This document shows, in pieces, positions 11,883-22,758 of a stretch of 64,000 nucleotides of DNA. Both the position numbers and the translations under genes were made by a program. The notes beneath the pieces were generated by a model, which ran no database searches, was not told the DNA's origin, and worked only from the letters and a program-made list of their open reading frames with translations. Source of the DNA: Vigna angularis. Lineage: Eukaryota; Streptophyta; Magnoliopsida; Fabales; Fabaceae. Each line of letters starts with the position of its first letter. Within the stretch, counting starts at the first letter, position 1. The DNA lies in assembly GCF_016808095.1 (NCBI RefSeq), contig NC_068971.1, positions 19,456,501 to 19,520,500 of the forward strand, given 5' to 3'.

Positions 11883-13208
11883 TGATAACAGTTGAAAAAC
11901 TGTTATTTTTATGCTTAAAATTGATACTAAAAGCAACCTTTAACACTTAGAAACTAGCTTAGAATCATGCTTTTGTTCATATTTTCATAAATAAGAGAGT
12001 TGGACAGGTTTATGCTTGATTTCAGTGTTTTATGCAGGTTTTAAGATGAATTTGATGAAAGAAGTGAAGAAGGATAGAGATGGAATCAGAAAAGAACTCA
12101 AAAAGTGCAAAAGAAGAAAAACCGTAAGTACCGCTCAGCGCCAGTTTACCGCTGAGCGGCACTCAAGAACACACGTTGGCTCCGCTGAGGGGTGAAAGTG
12201 CAGTTGAGGGGAGATTGGACTTTGCGCTAGTAACGCTGAGCAGTAGTTTATCGCTGAGCGGTGGTATTTTGGGCTTAGGCCCACTTTTCTGTAATATTGC
12301 GAATAGTATATAAGCTTTAGGACTTCCTAGGGTTTGTATCTTTGGCTGGAGACGAAGCAAACACACACCTTTCCACCCCTTGGAGGAAGATCATGGATGC
12401 TAAGGCTACCTTCTCATCTTTCTAGGGTTCTATCTTTCATTCTTTCATTATTGTTCATTTAGTTTCACCATGAATATGGTGAACTAAACCTTTCTTGTTG
12501 TTGGGGAATCAATGTAATCTTGTGAAACTCTCATATATGGAATTTGTGTTTAAACATCTTATTTGAGATACATGATTTCTTTCATCATTAGTTAGGGTTT
12601 TTCCTCTTTGCTCAAAGCATGCATTGTTTAACTCATTCGATGTCATGATTATTGATTTTAGTGATATGGACACATACGGTAAAATATAGATCCGGGGAAT
12701 TTCTCCCAAAAGTAATATCGCCTAGACATAGGGATATGAGATTGGTTGTCTTTAAGCTCCTGTGCTTCAGAATTAATTATTAGGGATGCTAGGAATTGTA
12801 TGAACTCGTAATTAAGGATATGCTTTCTTGCAAGGTGATTTAGAGAGTGACATTAACATTGATGAAAAGAATGATGAATTCCTAAAAGTATATGAGAGTG
12901 GATAAGATGAAATTGATTTCCCCAACAACATACTCATCCATATAATTCATTCCGTGTTTGTGTTCCTTTTTGCCATTGATCAAACTCATGCATACATATT
13001 TAATTATTGTCTTTTGCATTTGAAACCTCAAGAATTTATTCACAAGTCTTAAATAATCAACAAATCATATAACTAACTAGGCCGTGAGTCCTTTGGGAGA
13101 ACGATACTTAGTCTTACCGAGTTTATTACTTGATACGATTCGGTCACACTTGCCGAGGGTTAAACAAGTTTTTGGCGCCGTTTTTCGGTGTTCATAAATT
13201 TTTCATCA
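11883..13208 (+). repeat. 3' LTR of the Athila-like element
   Basis: 1326 bp, TGATAACAG…TTCATCA, followed by the GGACA target duplication. Near-identical to 7312-8634. Small reading frames inside it (for example 12163-12366 minus) are not genes. Confidence 0.93.
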
Positions 13209-13655
13209 GGACACTTATTGAAATTTAGGGTTTTTGATGGTGTGATAATGTCATGGTTCTGGTGTATTTACTTGGTGGTCTGTTATTGATCGTGATTCTT
13301 AATGGTTCATCGCGGTGGTGAAAGAGGTAGATCTATGTTGGTGATGAAGGCATGAGATGTAGATAGAGTTTGACGTGGTTTGTGCGATTTGGATCTGCAG
13401 GTGTTTCGTTAAAGGCTGAAGTTGATGGCTCACAGAGAAGTACGACGCAGTGGGTGAATGAGGCTAATGGTCTGGAATGGTGGCACAATGTGATGGACAT
13501 TTCACGTGTGGCTTGCGAGGTGTCTCGAGGGATGTTCACATTTTGGATCTGCGTTTTTGGGGGTTGTATTCACGGTGGTGGAGGAACAAAGTTGCTCTAG
13601 TGGTGGCTTCAATGGTGGTTGCATTCATGGTGGTGGAGGAACGAAGTAACGTGGA
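13209..13655. other. Remainder of tandem unit A before copy B
   Basis: Realigns with 19482-19928. G-rich, with GGTGGTGGAG repeats near 13575-13640. Overlapping short frames (13370-13671) recur upstream of copy C but resemble nothing I know, and a premature stop at 19856 in copy C argues against coding. No gene is called. Confidence 0.55.
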
Positions 13656-14498
13656 ATGGTCACCTAAATAATTGTGTAGGAAAACCACGTAAGCAACAAT
13701 CCAACAACTGATTCCAACATTACCAACTTGTATAGTCTGTAATTAATGATTTAGACGACGTGACCAAATTGAACATAAAGTACCACAATAAACACTCGAA
13801 AAAATAATTCTCACAATGAACAAAGTTGACGAAAATAGGGACCTAAAGGGTATTGGAGCCTTAAATAAATTGTTCAAAATTTGTATTACCATCCATTAAA
13901 AACTCAATCCCATTATAATGCCAATCTTATAATTAAACATAATATAGTTTTAGAAACCACTATAGTATATTGAAACAAACACACTTTACTAGTATTAAAA
14001 TATTGTTAATTATTTTTTCAAAGACCTATCAATACAATATTACTATGAGAACATATAAAATTTTCATAAATATTGATCAACAAAATATTGCTATACAGAC
14101 ATATAAATTGATTCTTAACTTATATTCTTAACTTAATTATAAATAAATTACTATCGTGAACTAATGGTCAACCTTCTTTTTGTAAAAATAATGATTATGT
14201 ATATTTGGACAATCTAGTTCTTATTTGAAGTTCTTAAAATAATATATTATTTCTAACTGAAAAAGCCAATACACCTAAACTAAGATATTAACAACACATA
14301 GATAATTAAATTGCTTAAAAATATAAAATATTGTTAAATAAGTTATTTTATTTTTGTTACACGATCTTGTGTGTCAGATCTTATTATTAGCATATTTTAG
14401 ATTATAAAACAAGTTCATAATTAAAATCTCATATGTAGATAAAGAAAGAAAAGTTAAGACAAAGAAAAAGTTGTATTTATAATATAACATTTTTTAAG

Positions 14499-16278
14499 AT
14501 GGCAGGTGGAGCTTTCGCTACTCGAGAAAATGGAACACAATATGAAAGCAAGACCACAATATTTGTATTGGTCACATGTTTTGTAGCAGCCATGGGTGGT
14601 CTACTCTTTGGTTATGATCTTGGAATCACGGGAGGAGTAACTTCCATGGAACCATTCTTAATAAAATTCTTTCCGAGTGTTTATAAAAGAATGAAAGATG
14701 AATCTATCCATGAAAGTCAATACTGCAAATTTGACAATGAACTCCTTACTTTGTTCACCTCTTCTTTATATCTTTCTGCATTAGTAGCTTCTTTCTTTGC
14801 TTCCACCACCACAAGAATGATGGGACGGAAGACCTCAATGTTTGCAGGTGGTTTATTCTTCCTTGTTGGTGCATTGTTGAATGGTTTTGCGATCAACATT
14901 GAAATGCTCATCATAGGTCGATTATTACTTGGTTTTGGTGTTGGATATTGTAACCAGGTGAGGCTTTTCATCATTGTTAATGCTTTAAAATTTGGTTATA
15001 TGAATATGGAGAGATTTTCATGATTAAATTGTTTTTAACTTTTCCTTTGTCTTTTTTATTATTATTATTTCCAATAGTCTGTACCTGTGTATTTGTCTGA
15101 AATGGCTCCAACATCGATAAGGGGTGCACTTAACATTGGATTTCAAATGATGATCACAATTGGCATCTTGATTGCAAACCTCATTAATTATGGCACCGCT
15201 AAACTAGAATATGGTTGGAGAATTTCTTTAGGTGTTGGTGCAGTTCCTGCAATCATGTTATGTGTAGGATCTCTATTCTTAGGTGACACCCCTAATTCCT
15301 TAATTGAAAGAGGTAAAGAAGAGGAAGCAAAGAAAATGTTGAAAAAGATTCGTGGCATGGATAATGTTGACGAGGAGTTCCAAGACCTTGTTAATTTGAC
15401 TAAAGCAGCCAAAGGTGTGGAACATCCATGGAAGAACATTACAGAACAAAAATACAGACCCCAACTCACGTTTTGCTCTCTGATTCCATTTTTCCAACAA
15501 TTCACTGGCATCAATGTCATCATGTTTTATGCACCCGTCCTCTTCAAAACTTTAGGCTTTGGTAATGATACTTCCCTTATGTCTTCAGTTATCACTGGAG
15601 GTGTTAATGTGGTTGCCACTTTTGTTTCCATTTTCTCCGTGGACAAGTTTGGGAGAAAGATATTGTTCCTCGAAGGGGGCATTCAAATGCTTATTTGTCA
15701 GGTAGAAACCTTAACTTAATCGATAAACGACTGTTGTTACTTTAGTATTTAAAAATAACACTTTTATCACATAAGTAATTTGCTAGCATGAAGAACTAAT
15801 TTGAATTTCATAATACGTGTAGCTTGCTGTTGGAATCATGATTGCTCTAAAGTTTGGGGTGAGTGGTGAAGGCTATTTTACCAATGTAGAAGCCAGTCTT
15901 CTCTTATTCTTTATATGCGCATACGTTGCAGCATACGCATGGTCTTGGGGTCCCCTTGGGTGGTTGGTTCCTAGTGAAATATGTTCTCTAGAGGTTCGAT
16001 CTGCGGGCCAAGGCATCAATGTTGCTGTAAACATGTTATTTACCTTTGTCATTGCTCAAGTTTTCCTAACCATGCTTTGTCACCTGAAGTTTGGTCTTTT
16101 CTTTTTCTTTGCTGGATTTGTGCTTATCATGACCATTTTTGTTGCCTTGCTCCTACCCGAGACAAGAAATGTTCGAATTGAAGAAATGAACAAAGTTTGG
16201 AAATCACATTGGTTTTGGAGGAAGTTTATTTCGGATGATGTAGTCAATGGTGGACATCCTCATATAGCTACAATTTGA
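14499..16278 (+). CDS. Sugar transport protein (STP/HEX6-like), copy B, intact
   Basis: Monosaccharide/H+ symporter of the major facilitator superfamily, expected in the plasma membrane importing hexoses. Exon 1 14499-14957, exon 2 15078-15701, exon 3 15823-16278; GT-AG introns, 512 aa, the usual STP length with 12 membrane segments. Motifs: [18 protein letters not shown] (33-50), GRLLLG (140-145), PNSLIERG (225-232), QQFTGIN (293-299), [10 protein letters not shown] (404-413). Compared with the Arabidopsis STP10 structure as I remember it, the proton pair (D40, R141), sugar ligands (Q176, Q293, Q294, N299, N330, W408) and lid cysteines (C76, C447) are all kept. I infer a working hexose transporter; substrate range is unknown. 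Start chosen because it opens exon 1 identically in all three copies. Confidence 0.93.
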
Positions 16279-18081
16279 AATTAGATTGTTTAAGAACTGC
16301 ATTTACTTGTACCAACAAAAGTTGTATAATTTTCCAAATAATTCATTATAGTTAATGTAATTCCTATGGTTTGTAAGAAATACATTCATTCAAAATTTGA
16401 ACCAAATCCATAAAAAAAATGTTTGTCCTATATTTATAATAATATTTTAGCATATTGCTTGGATTTTGTTAGATTTTTCTTGAAGTGTAATTTTAATGTT
16501 AAATTTTTTATATTTATCTTTATCCATCGATAATTACACAAACCAAACCTAAAAATACTATTAGGAGTTGCACTCTAAACCTAACCGAACCCCAAAAAAT
16601 CGGCTTGTAAGGTGAGATTTTATAACTACATGTGGCATCCTAATAGGGTGTTAAATTTTGGTATCAAATTCTGGTTGTCGAAAAGAATTTGAGACTTTCG
16701 GGAGTCAGCTTGTTTAGTTGTTGTTGTGAATCTCTATAGCTTTTTGGATGTATGATGTGAATCTCTGTAGAGTCTCGTTTCAAAAGTCCCATGGTATTTA
16801 TTGTTATGTTGGTATGCTAAATTATCATTGTAGTTTTAAAAAATGCATCTAAGGCTTTTTATAAACTCTATAAGAGATTAGAATGAAAAAGGTGGTAAGA
16901 TTATTTCAAACAAAAGTAATCATGAGGGAAAATTTGAAAATGAACTATTTCAATGATTTTGCGAAAACTTTGGCATGAAATATAAATTTTCAACTCCAAG
17001 GACATCACAATGAAATGGAGTCATAGACGATATGGGTAAGAAAAAGAATTTTAAAAACACCATTTAAACGTCTAAATGAATAACATCTTACAAGAAAACG
17101 TTTTATGAACAAAAGCTTCTATCTCAAACATAACACTGAAGCTTAAAATGTGTATCATTAAAAAGAAGTGTAAATTCAAGCAAGCATATTATGAAATGTA
17201 TTGTCTAACGAAAGAATGCTAAACGCTGCATTTCTCAAACAACTTTTATGTTGAATGCTTTACAAAACGATGCCTTTATTAATGAATGGACAAATGATAA
17301 AATGATTTGAACATGCAATACGACCTAACGCTTATCAACGTTCAAAATAATTAATGCATGTACGATAAGGTGCTTCGATGATTGTATACCTTGTTCTTCA
17401 TATTTATGAAGATCAAAATAGCAAAAAGACTTAATCAAAATCTCTGCACCCAAAAAAAAAAGACGTTAAGATGTTTGAAGAACATTATGGTAATGTTTCA
17501 TTTGAAGACATCTACTCTGACACTTTGTATAATCTTAATTTTTCTATGAAGCATTAGGTTGTGTAATGAAAAGAACACTTTTATTATCATAATGAAGAAC
17601 TTAGGTAGTAGAATGAATGTTCAACCTAAAGAGCTTAGGATTGGCATGAGTAAGTTTTGTAAATGTGTGAACCAAACTTTTGTACTCAACTTTGGTGTTG
17701 GAGCAAGAAACAACTTTCTACTTCCTATACCACCAGAGATTAAATTTGAATGCTCGAATAGATAAAGGTCAAGCAAAGGAGACAGATTGAAGATGCAATC
17801 AATAAAACTGTACTTTTGAGGTGCCTTGAAATACATTTAAACATAACTCAAGGAAAGTCTAGGGGTTAGGCCATAAACTAAGAACCTTTATTGACTACAA
17901 AGCTAATTTGAAGTCTAGTGAGAGTGGTATATTGCAATGCCATCAACCACAGAACAACGAAGAGTAGCATGTTGAAAAATATCTAACTAGTACTTAGAAA
18001 TTTGCATTTGGATCCTACAGAAGATGATTAAGTATCAGAAGCATTGGCACCAAATGCCAAAAGGATTGGGGTATTGATACT
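16279..18081. other. Intergenic part of tandem unit B, no gene seen
   Basis: Counterpart of 2621-4465 with small indels, including loss of a ~43 bp block near 17248. AT-rich 3' flank of the STP gene. No supported gene; the 17559-17765 frame is discussed under rejected items. Confidence 0.55.
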
Positions 18082-19393
18082 TGATGCCAACGTGTGAGGA
18101 TCCTGACACTAATTCTTTACTTACGTTTGTTAATCCTCTGTTAGTGTAACCGAATCGTATCAAGTAATAATAAAATGGTAAGACCAAATATCGTTTCCCA
18201 AAGGACTCACGGCCTAAACAATTATGTGATTTGTTGATTAAATTAGACTTGTGAATAAATTCTTTTAGATTTAAATGCAAGTACTAAAAAAGTAAATATG
18301 AATGCATGTATTGATCAATTGAACAAAAGAAGCAAAACATGATTGAAATATATTGAATGATAATGTTGTTGGGGGTTTTCAATTCATCCTATCCACTCTC
18401 ATGTATTCAAGAATTCATCTTCTTCATTAATATTAATGTCACTTTCTAATTTACCTTAAACCCAATGTCTTGGTGAAGAAAGCCTACTCCTAATCACTAG
18501 TTTACAATGTCTTGTCTCCCTAGAAATTATTCATGCATTACATTCGCACAGAAGCTTAAAGGCAACCAATCTTCCAATCCCTATGTCTAGGCAATATTAC
18601 TATTGGGAGAATTTCTTCATGTCTAGACTTATCTATGTGTCCGTACAAATAAAACTAATGATCATGAAATTGAATGAGTTAAACAAAGCATGCATAGAGT
18701 ATAGAAGAAAAACCCTAACAATTAATGAAAGAAAGCATATGAATTAAAGAACCAATTCAATACATGAGAGTTTCAAAGGATTACATTGATTCCCCAACAA
18801 AAAAGAAGGTTTAGTTCACCATAATCATGGTGAAACTAGATGAAAAATAATGAAAGAATGAAAGATAGAACCCTAGAATTTGAAGAGTGGAGCTTGAGCA
18901 TCCAAAATTCTCCTCCAAGGGGTGAAGAAAGTGTGATTTTGCTTTGTTCTGCCAAAAGATACTAACCCTAGGTTGACTAAAACCTTATATAGACTCTTAA
19001 AGATTATACAAAAGTGGCCCAAAGCCCATAAAAATGCTGCTCAGCGGTAAGTGTGATTCTTCTATTTGACGCTGAGCTGCAGTTTTGCCCCTCAGCAGTG
19101 ACTGCGGGTTTTCAGATGGCCACTTAGCGGTAATTTCCGCTGAGCATTACTTGCGGCTCTTCTTTTATGCACTTTTTCTTCCTTTTCTGACTCCAACTTA
19201 TGGCTACTTCACTTCTTCCATTCAATTCATCTCAAAACCTGCAAAAACAAGGGAAACCAAGCATAAAACCCATCCAACTCTCTTATTTCAAAAACATAAG
19301 CAAAAGCATGATTACAATATAGTTTCTAAGTCATAAAGGTTGTTTTTTATGTCCAATTTAAGTCTAAAAATAACAGTTTTTCAACTTTTATCA
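18082..19393 (-). repeat. Athila-type solo LTR, reverse orientation (copy B)
   Basis: Same insertion as 4466-5777 (same length, same junctions), duplicated with the unit. The CCGCTGAG-type motifs persist in degraded form around 19035-19145. Confidence 0.78.
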
Positions 19394-19403
19394 ACATTGT
19401 TTT

Positions 19404-19412
19404 AATAATTTA
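19404..19412. other. Empty target site of the copy-A MULE
   Basis: Single AATAATTTA where copy A has two flanking a 1432 bp element. The downstream sequence resumes in register with 7238 onward. Confidence 0.92.
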
Positions 19413-19481
19413 CTAACTTTTTTTCCTTTAGACCCTTAATAACACAAACATGAAGATAACCTTATTAAAAACTTTGTGTTG

Positions 19482-19486
19482 GGACA
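19482..19486. other. Empty target site of the copy-A Athila-like element
   Basis: Single GGACA in TGTTGGGACACTTATTG. In copy A the same pentamer is duplicated on both sides of 7312-13208. Confidence 0.93.
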
Positions 19487-19928
19487 CTTATTGAAATTTA
19501 GGGTTTTTGATGGTGTGATAGTGTCATGGTTCTGGTGTAGTTACTTGGTGGTCTGTTATTGATCGTGATTCTTAGTGGTTCATCGTAGTGGTGAAAGAGG
19601 TAGATCTATGTTGGTGATGAAGGCATGAGATGTAGATCGAGTTTGACGTGGTTTGTGCGATTTGGATCTGCAGGTGTTTCGTTAAAGGCTGAAGTTGATG
19701 GCTCACAGAGAAATACGACGCAGTGGGTGAATGAGGCTTATGGTCTGGAATGGTGGCACAATGTGATGGACGTTTCACGTGTGGCTTGCGAGGTGTCTCG
19801 AGGGATGTTCACATTTTGGATCTGCGTTTTTGGGGGTTGTATTCACGGTGGTGGATGAACAAAGTTGCTCTAGTGGTGGCTTCAATGGTGGTTGCATTCA
19901 TGGTGGTGGAGGAACGAAGTAACGTGGA

Positions 19929-22758
19929 ATGGTCACCTAAATAATTGTGTAGGAAAACCACGTAAGCAACAATCCAACAACTGATTCCAACATTACCAAC
20001 TTGTATAGTCTGTAATTAATGATTTAGACGACGTGACCAAATTGAACATAAAGTACCACAATAAACACTCGAAAAAATAATTCTCACAATGAACAAAGTT
20101 GACGAAAATAGGGACCTAAAGAGTATTGGAGCCTTAAATAAATTGTTCAAAATTTGTATTACCATCCATTAAAAACTCAATCCCATTATAATGCCAATCT
20201 TATAACTAAACATAATATAGGTTTAGAAACCACTATAGTATATTGAAACAGACACACTTTACTAGTATTAAAATATTGTTAATTATTTTTTCAAAGACCT
20301 ATCAATACAATATTACTATGAGAACATATAAAATTTTCATAAATACTGATAAACAAAATATTGCTATACAGACATATAAATTGATTCTTAACTTATGTTC
20401 TTAACTTAATTATAAATAAATTACTATCGTGAACTAATGGTCAACCTTCTTTTTGTAAAACAATGATTATGTATATTTGGACAATCTAGTTCTTATTTGA
20501 AGTTCTTAAAATAATATATTAGTTCTAACTGAAAAGCCAATACACCTAAATTAAGATATAAACAACACATAGATAATTAAATTGCTTAAAAATATAAAAT
20601 ATTGTTAAATAAGTTATTTTATTTTTGTTACACGATCTTGTGTGTTAGATCTTATTATTAGCATATTTTAGATTATAAAACAAGTTCATAATTAAAATCT
20701 CATATGTAGATAAAGAAAGAAAAGTTAAGACAAAGAAAAAGTTGTATTTATAATATAACATTTTTTAAGATGGCAGGTGGAGCTTTCGCTACTCGAGAAA
20801 ATGGAACACAATATGAAAGCAAGACCACGATATTTGTATTGGTCACATGTTTTGTAGCAGCCATGGGTGGTCTACTCTTTGGTTATGATCTTGGAATCAC
20901 GGGAGGAGTAACTTCCATGGAACCATTCTTAATAAAATTCTTTCCGAGTGTTTATAAAAGAATGAAAGATGAATCTATCCATGAAAGTCAATACTGCAAA
21001 TTTGACAATGAACTCCTTACTTTGTTCACCTCTTCTTTATATCTTGCTGCATTAGTAGCTTCTTTCTTTGCTTCCACCACCACAAGAATGATGGGACGGA
21101 AGACCTCAATGTTTGCAGGTGGTTTATTCTTCCTTGTTGGTGCATTGTTGAATGGTTTTGCGATCAACATTGAAATGCTCATCATAGGTCGATTATTACT
21201 TGGTTTTGGTGTTGGATATTGTAACCAGGTGAGGCTTTTCATCATTGTTAATGCTTTAAAATTTGGTTATATGAATATGGAGAGATTTTCATGATTAAAT
21301 TGTTTTAACTTTTCCTTTGTCTTTTTTATTATTATTATTTCCAATAGTCTGTACCTGTGTATTTGTCTGAAATGGCTCCAACATCGATAAGGGGTGCACT
21401 TAACATTGGATTTCAAATGATGATCACAATTGGCATCTTGATTGCAAACCTCATTAATTATGGCACCGCTAAACTAGAATATGGTTGGAGAATTTCTTTA
21501 GGTGTTGGTGCAGTTCCTGCAATCATGTTATGTGTAGGATCTCTTTTCTTAGGTGACACCCCTAATTCCTTAATTGAAAGAGGTAAAGAAGAGGAAGCAA
21601 AGAAAATGTTGAAAAAGATTCGTGGCATGGATAATGTTGACGAGGAGTTCCAAGACCTTGTTAATTTGACTAAAGCAGCCAAAGGTGTGGAACATCCATG
21701 GAAGAACATTACAGAACAAAAATACAGACCCCAACTCACGTTTTGCTCTCTGATTCCATTTTTCCAACAATTCACTGGCATCAATGTCATCATGTTTTAT
21801 GCACCCGTCCTCTTCAAAACTTTAGGCTTTGGTAATGATACTTCCCTTATGTCTTCAGTTATCACTGGAGGTGTTAATGTGGTTGCCACTTTTGTTTCCA
21901 TTTTCTCCGTGGACAAGTTTGGGAGAAAGATATTGTTCCTCGAAGGGGGCATTCAAATGCTTATTTGTCAGGTAGAAACCTTAACTTAATCGATAAACGA
22001 CTGTTGTTACTTTAGTATTTAAAAATAACACTTTTATCACATAAGTAATTTGCTAGCATGAAGAACTAATTTGAATTTCATAATACGTGTAGCTTGCTGT
22101 TGGAATCATGATTGCTCTAAAGTTTGGGGTGAGTGGTGAAGGCTATTTTACCAATGTAGAAGCCAGTCTTCTCTTATTCTTTATATGCGCATACGTTGCA
22201 GCATACGCATGGTCTTGGGGTCCCCTTGGGTGGTTGGTTCCTAGTGAAATATGTTCTCTAGAGGTTCGATTTGCGGGCCAAGGCATCAATGTTGCTGTAA
22301 ACATGTTATTTACCTTTGTCATTGCTCAAGTTTTCCTAACCATGCTTTGTCACCTGAAGTTTGGTCTTTTCTTTTTCTTTGCTGGATTTGTGCTTATCAT
22401 GACCATTTTTGTTGCCTTGCTCCTACCCGAGACAAGAAATGTTCGAATTGAAGAAATGAACAAAGTTTGGAAATCACATTGGTTTTGGAGGAAGTTTATT
22501 TCGGATGATGTAGTCAATGGTGGACATCCTCATATAGCTACAATTTGAAATTAGATTGTTTAAGAACTGCATTTACTTGTACCAACAAAAGTTCTATAAT
22601 TTTCCAAATAATTCATTGTAGTTAATGTAATTCCTATGGTTTGTAAGAAATACATTCATTCAAAATTTGAACCAAATCCATAAAAAAAATGTTTGTCCTA
22701 TATTTATAATAATATTTTAGCATATTGCTTGGATTTTGTGAGATTTTTCTTGAAGTGT
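19929..22758. repeat. Tandem unit copy C (3' truncated)
   Basis: Matches copy B from ATGGTCACC to TTCTTGAAGTGT about 210 bp past the STP stop, where it is replaced by unrelated LTR-like DNA. The unit's missing distal part reappears in copy D (24990-26693). Confidence 0.9.
20770..22548 (+). CDS. Sugar transport protein (STP/HEX6-like), copy C, intact
   Basis: Second intact member of the array, 512 aa: exon 1 20770-21228, exon 2 21348-21971, exon 3 22093-22548, introns 119 and 121 bp with GT-AG ends. All proton-pair, sugar-binding and lid-cysteine positions described for copy B (14499) are present. It differs from copy B at only a few residues. The notable one is residue 421: the conserved Ser of the E-V-R-S-A-G-Q motif after the 10th membrane segment is Phe here (TCT to TTT). 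That cytoplasmic motif is nearly invariant in STPs as I know them, so transport could be impaired even though the frame is open. The upstream ~840 bp matches copy B; the 3' flank diverges after 22758. Confidence 0.92.

Larger units (their letters stand above)
7312..13208 (+). mobile_element. Non-autonomous Athila-like LTR retrotransposon
   Basis: Two long direct repeats (7312-8634 and 11883-13208) flank a 3.2 kb interior and are bounded by the 5-bp target duplication GGACA (7307-7311 and 13209-13213). Copy B shows the empty site at 19482-19486. The primer-binding site is complementary to tRNA-Asp. The interior has one decayed gag-like frame, two copies of a GGGAGGCAACCCAGT signature (about 9956-9970 and 10211-10225), and a long non-coding 3' part. 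Reverse transcriptase, integrase and RNase H are absent, so mobilisation would need proteins in trans. Confidence 0.92.
1..13655. repeat. Tandem unit copy A (interrupted, 5' end outside window)
   Basis: Sequence from position 1 realigns at 13656 and 19929, defining a tandem unit of about 6.27 kb with one STP gene each. Here the unit is split by a Mutator-like element (5797-7228) and an Athila-like element (7312-13208) and resumes at 13209. ATG-to-ATG distance to copy B is 13657 bp. Removing the two insertions with their target duplications (1441 and 5902 bp) leaves 6314 bp, against 6271 bp between B and C. Most of the remainder is a ~43 bp block near 3585-3630 that copy B lacks. Confidence 0.93.
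13656..19928. repeat. Tandem unit copy B (6273 bp)
   Basis: Begins ATGGTCACCTAAATAATTG at 13656. The next copy begins with the same sequence at 19929. It contains the intact STP gene, the shared reverse LTR and the empty target sites of the two insertions found in copy A, so it is the least disturbed reference unit. Confidence 0.93.

Noticed and set aside
13370..13671. Overlapping 64-76-codon plus-strand frames upstream of STP copy B, recurring at 19625-19944
   Set aside because: Copy C has a stop where copy B reads through, there is no domain, and the GGTGGTGGA repeats give open frames by composition.
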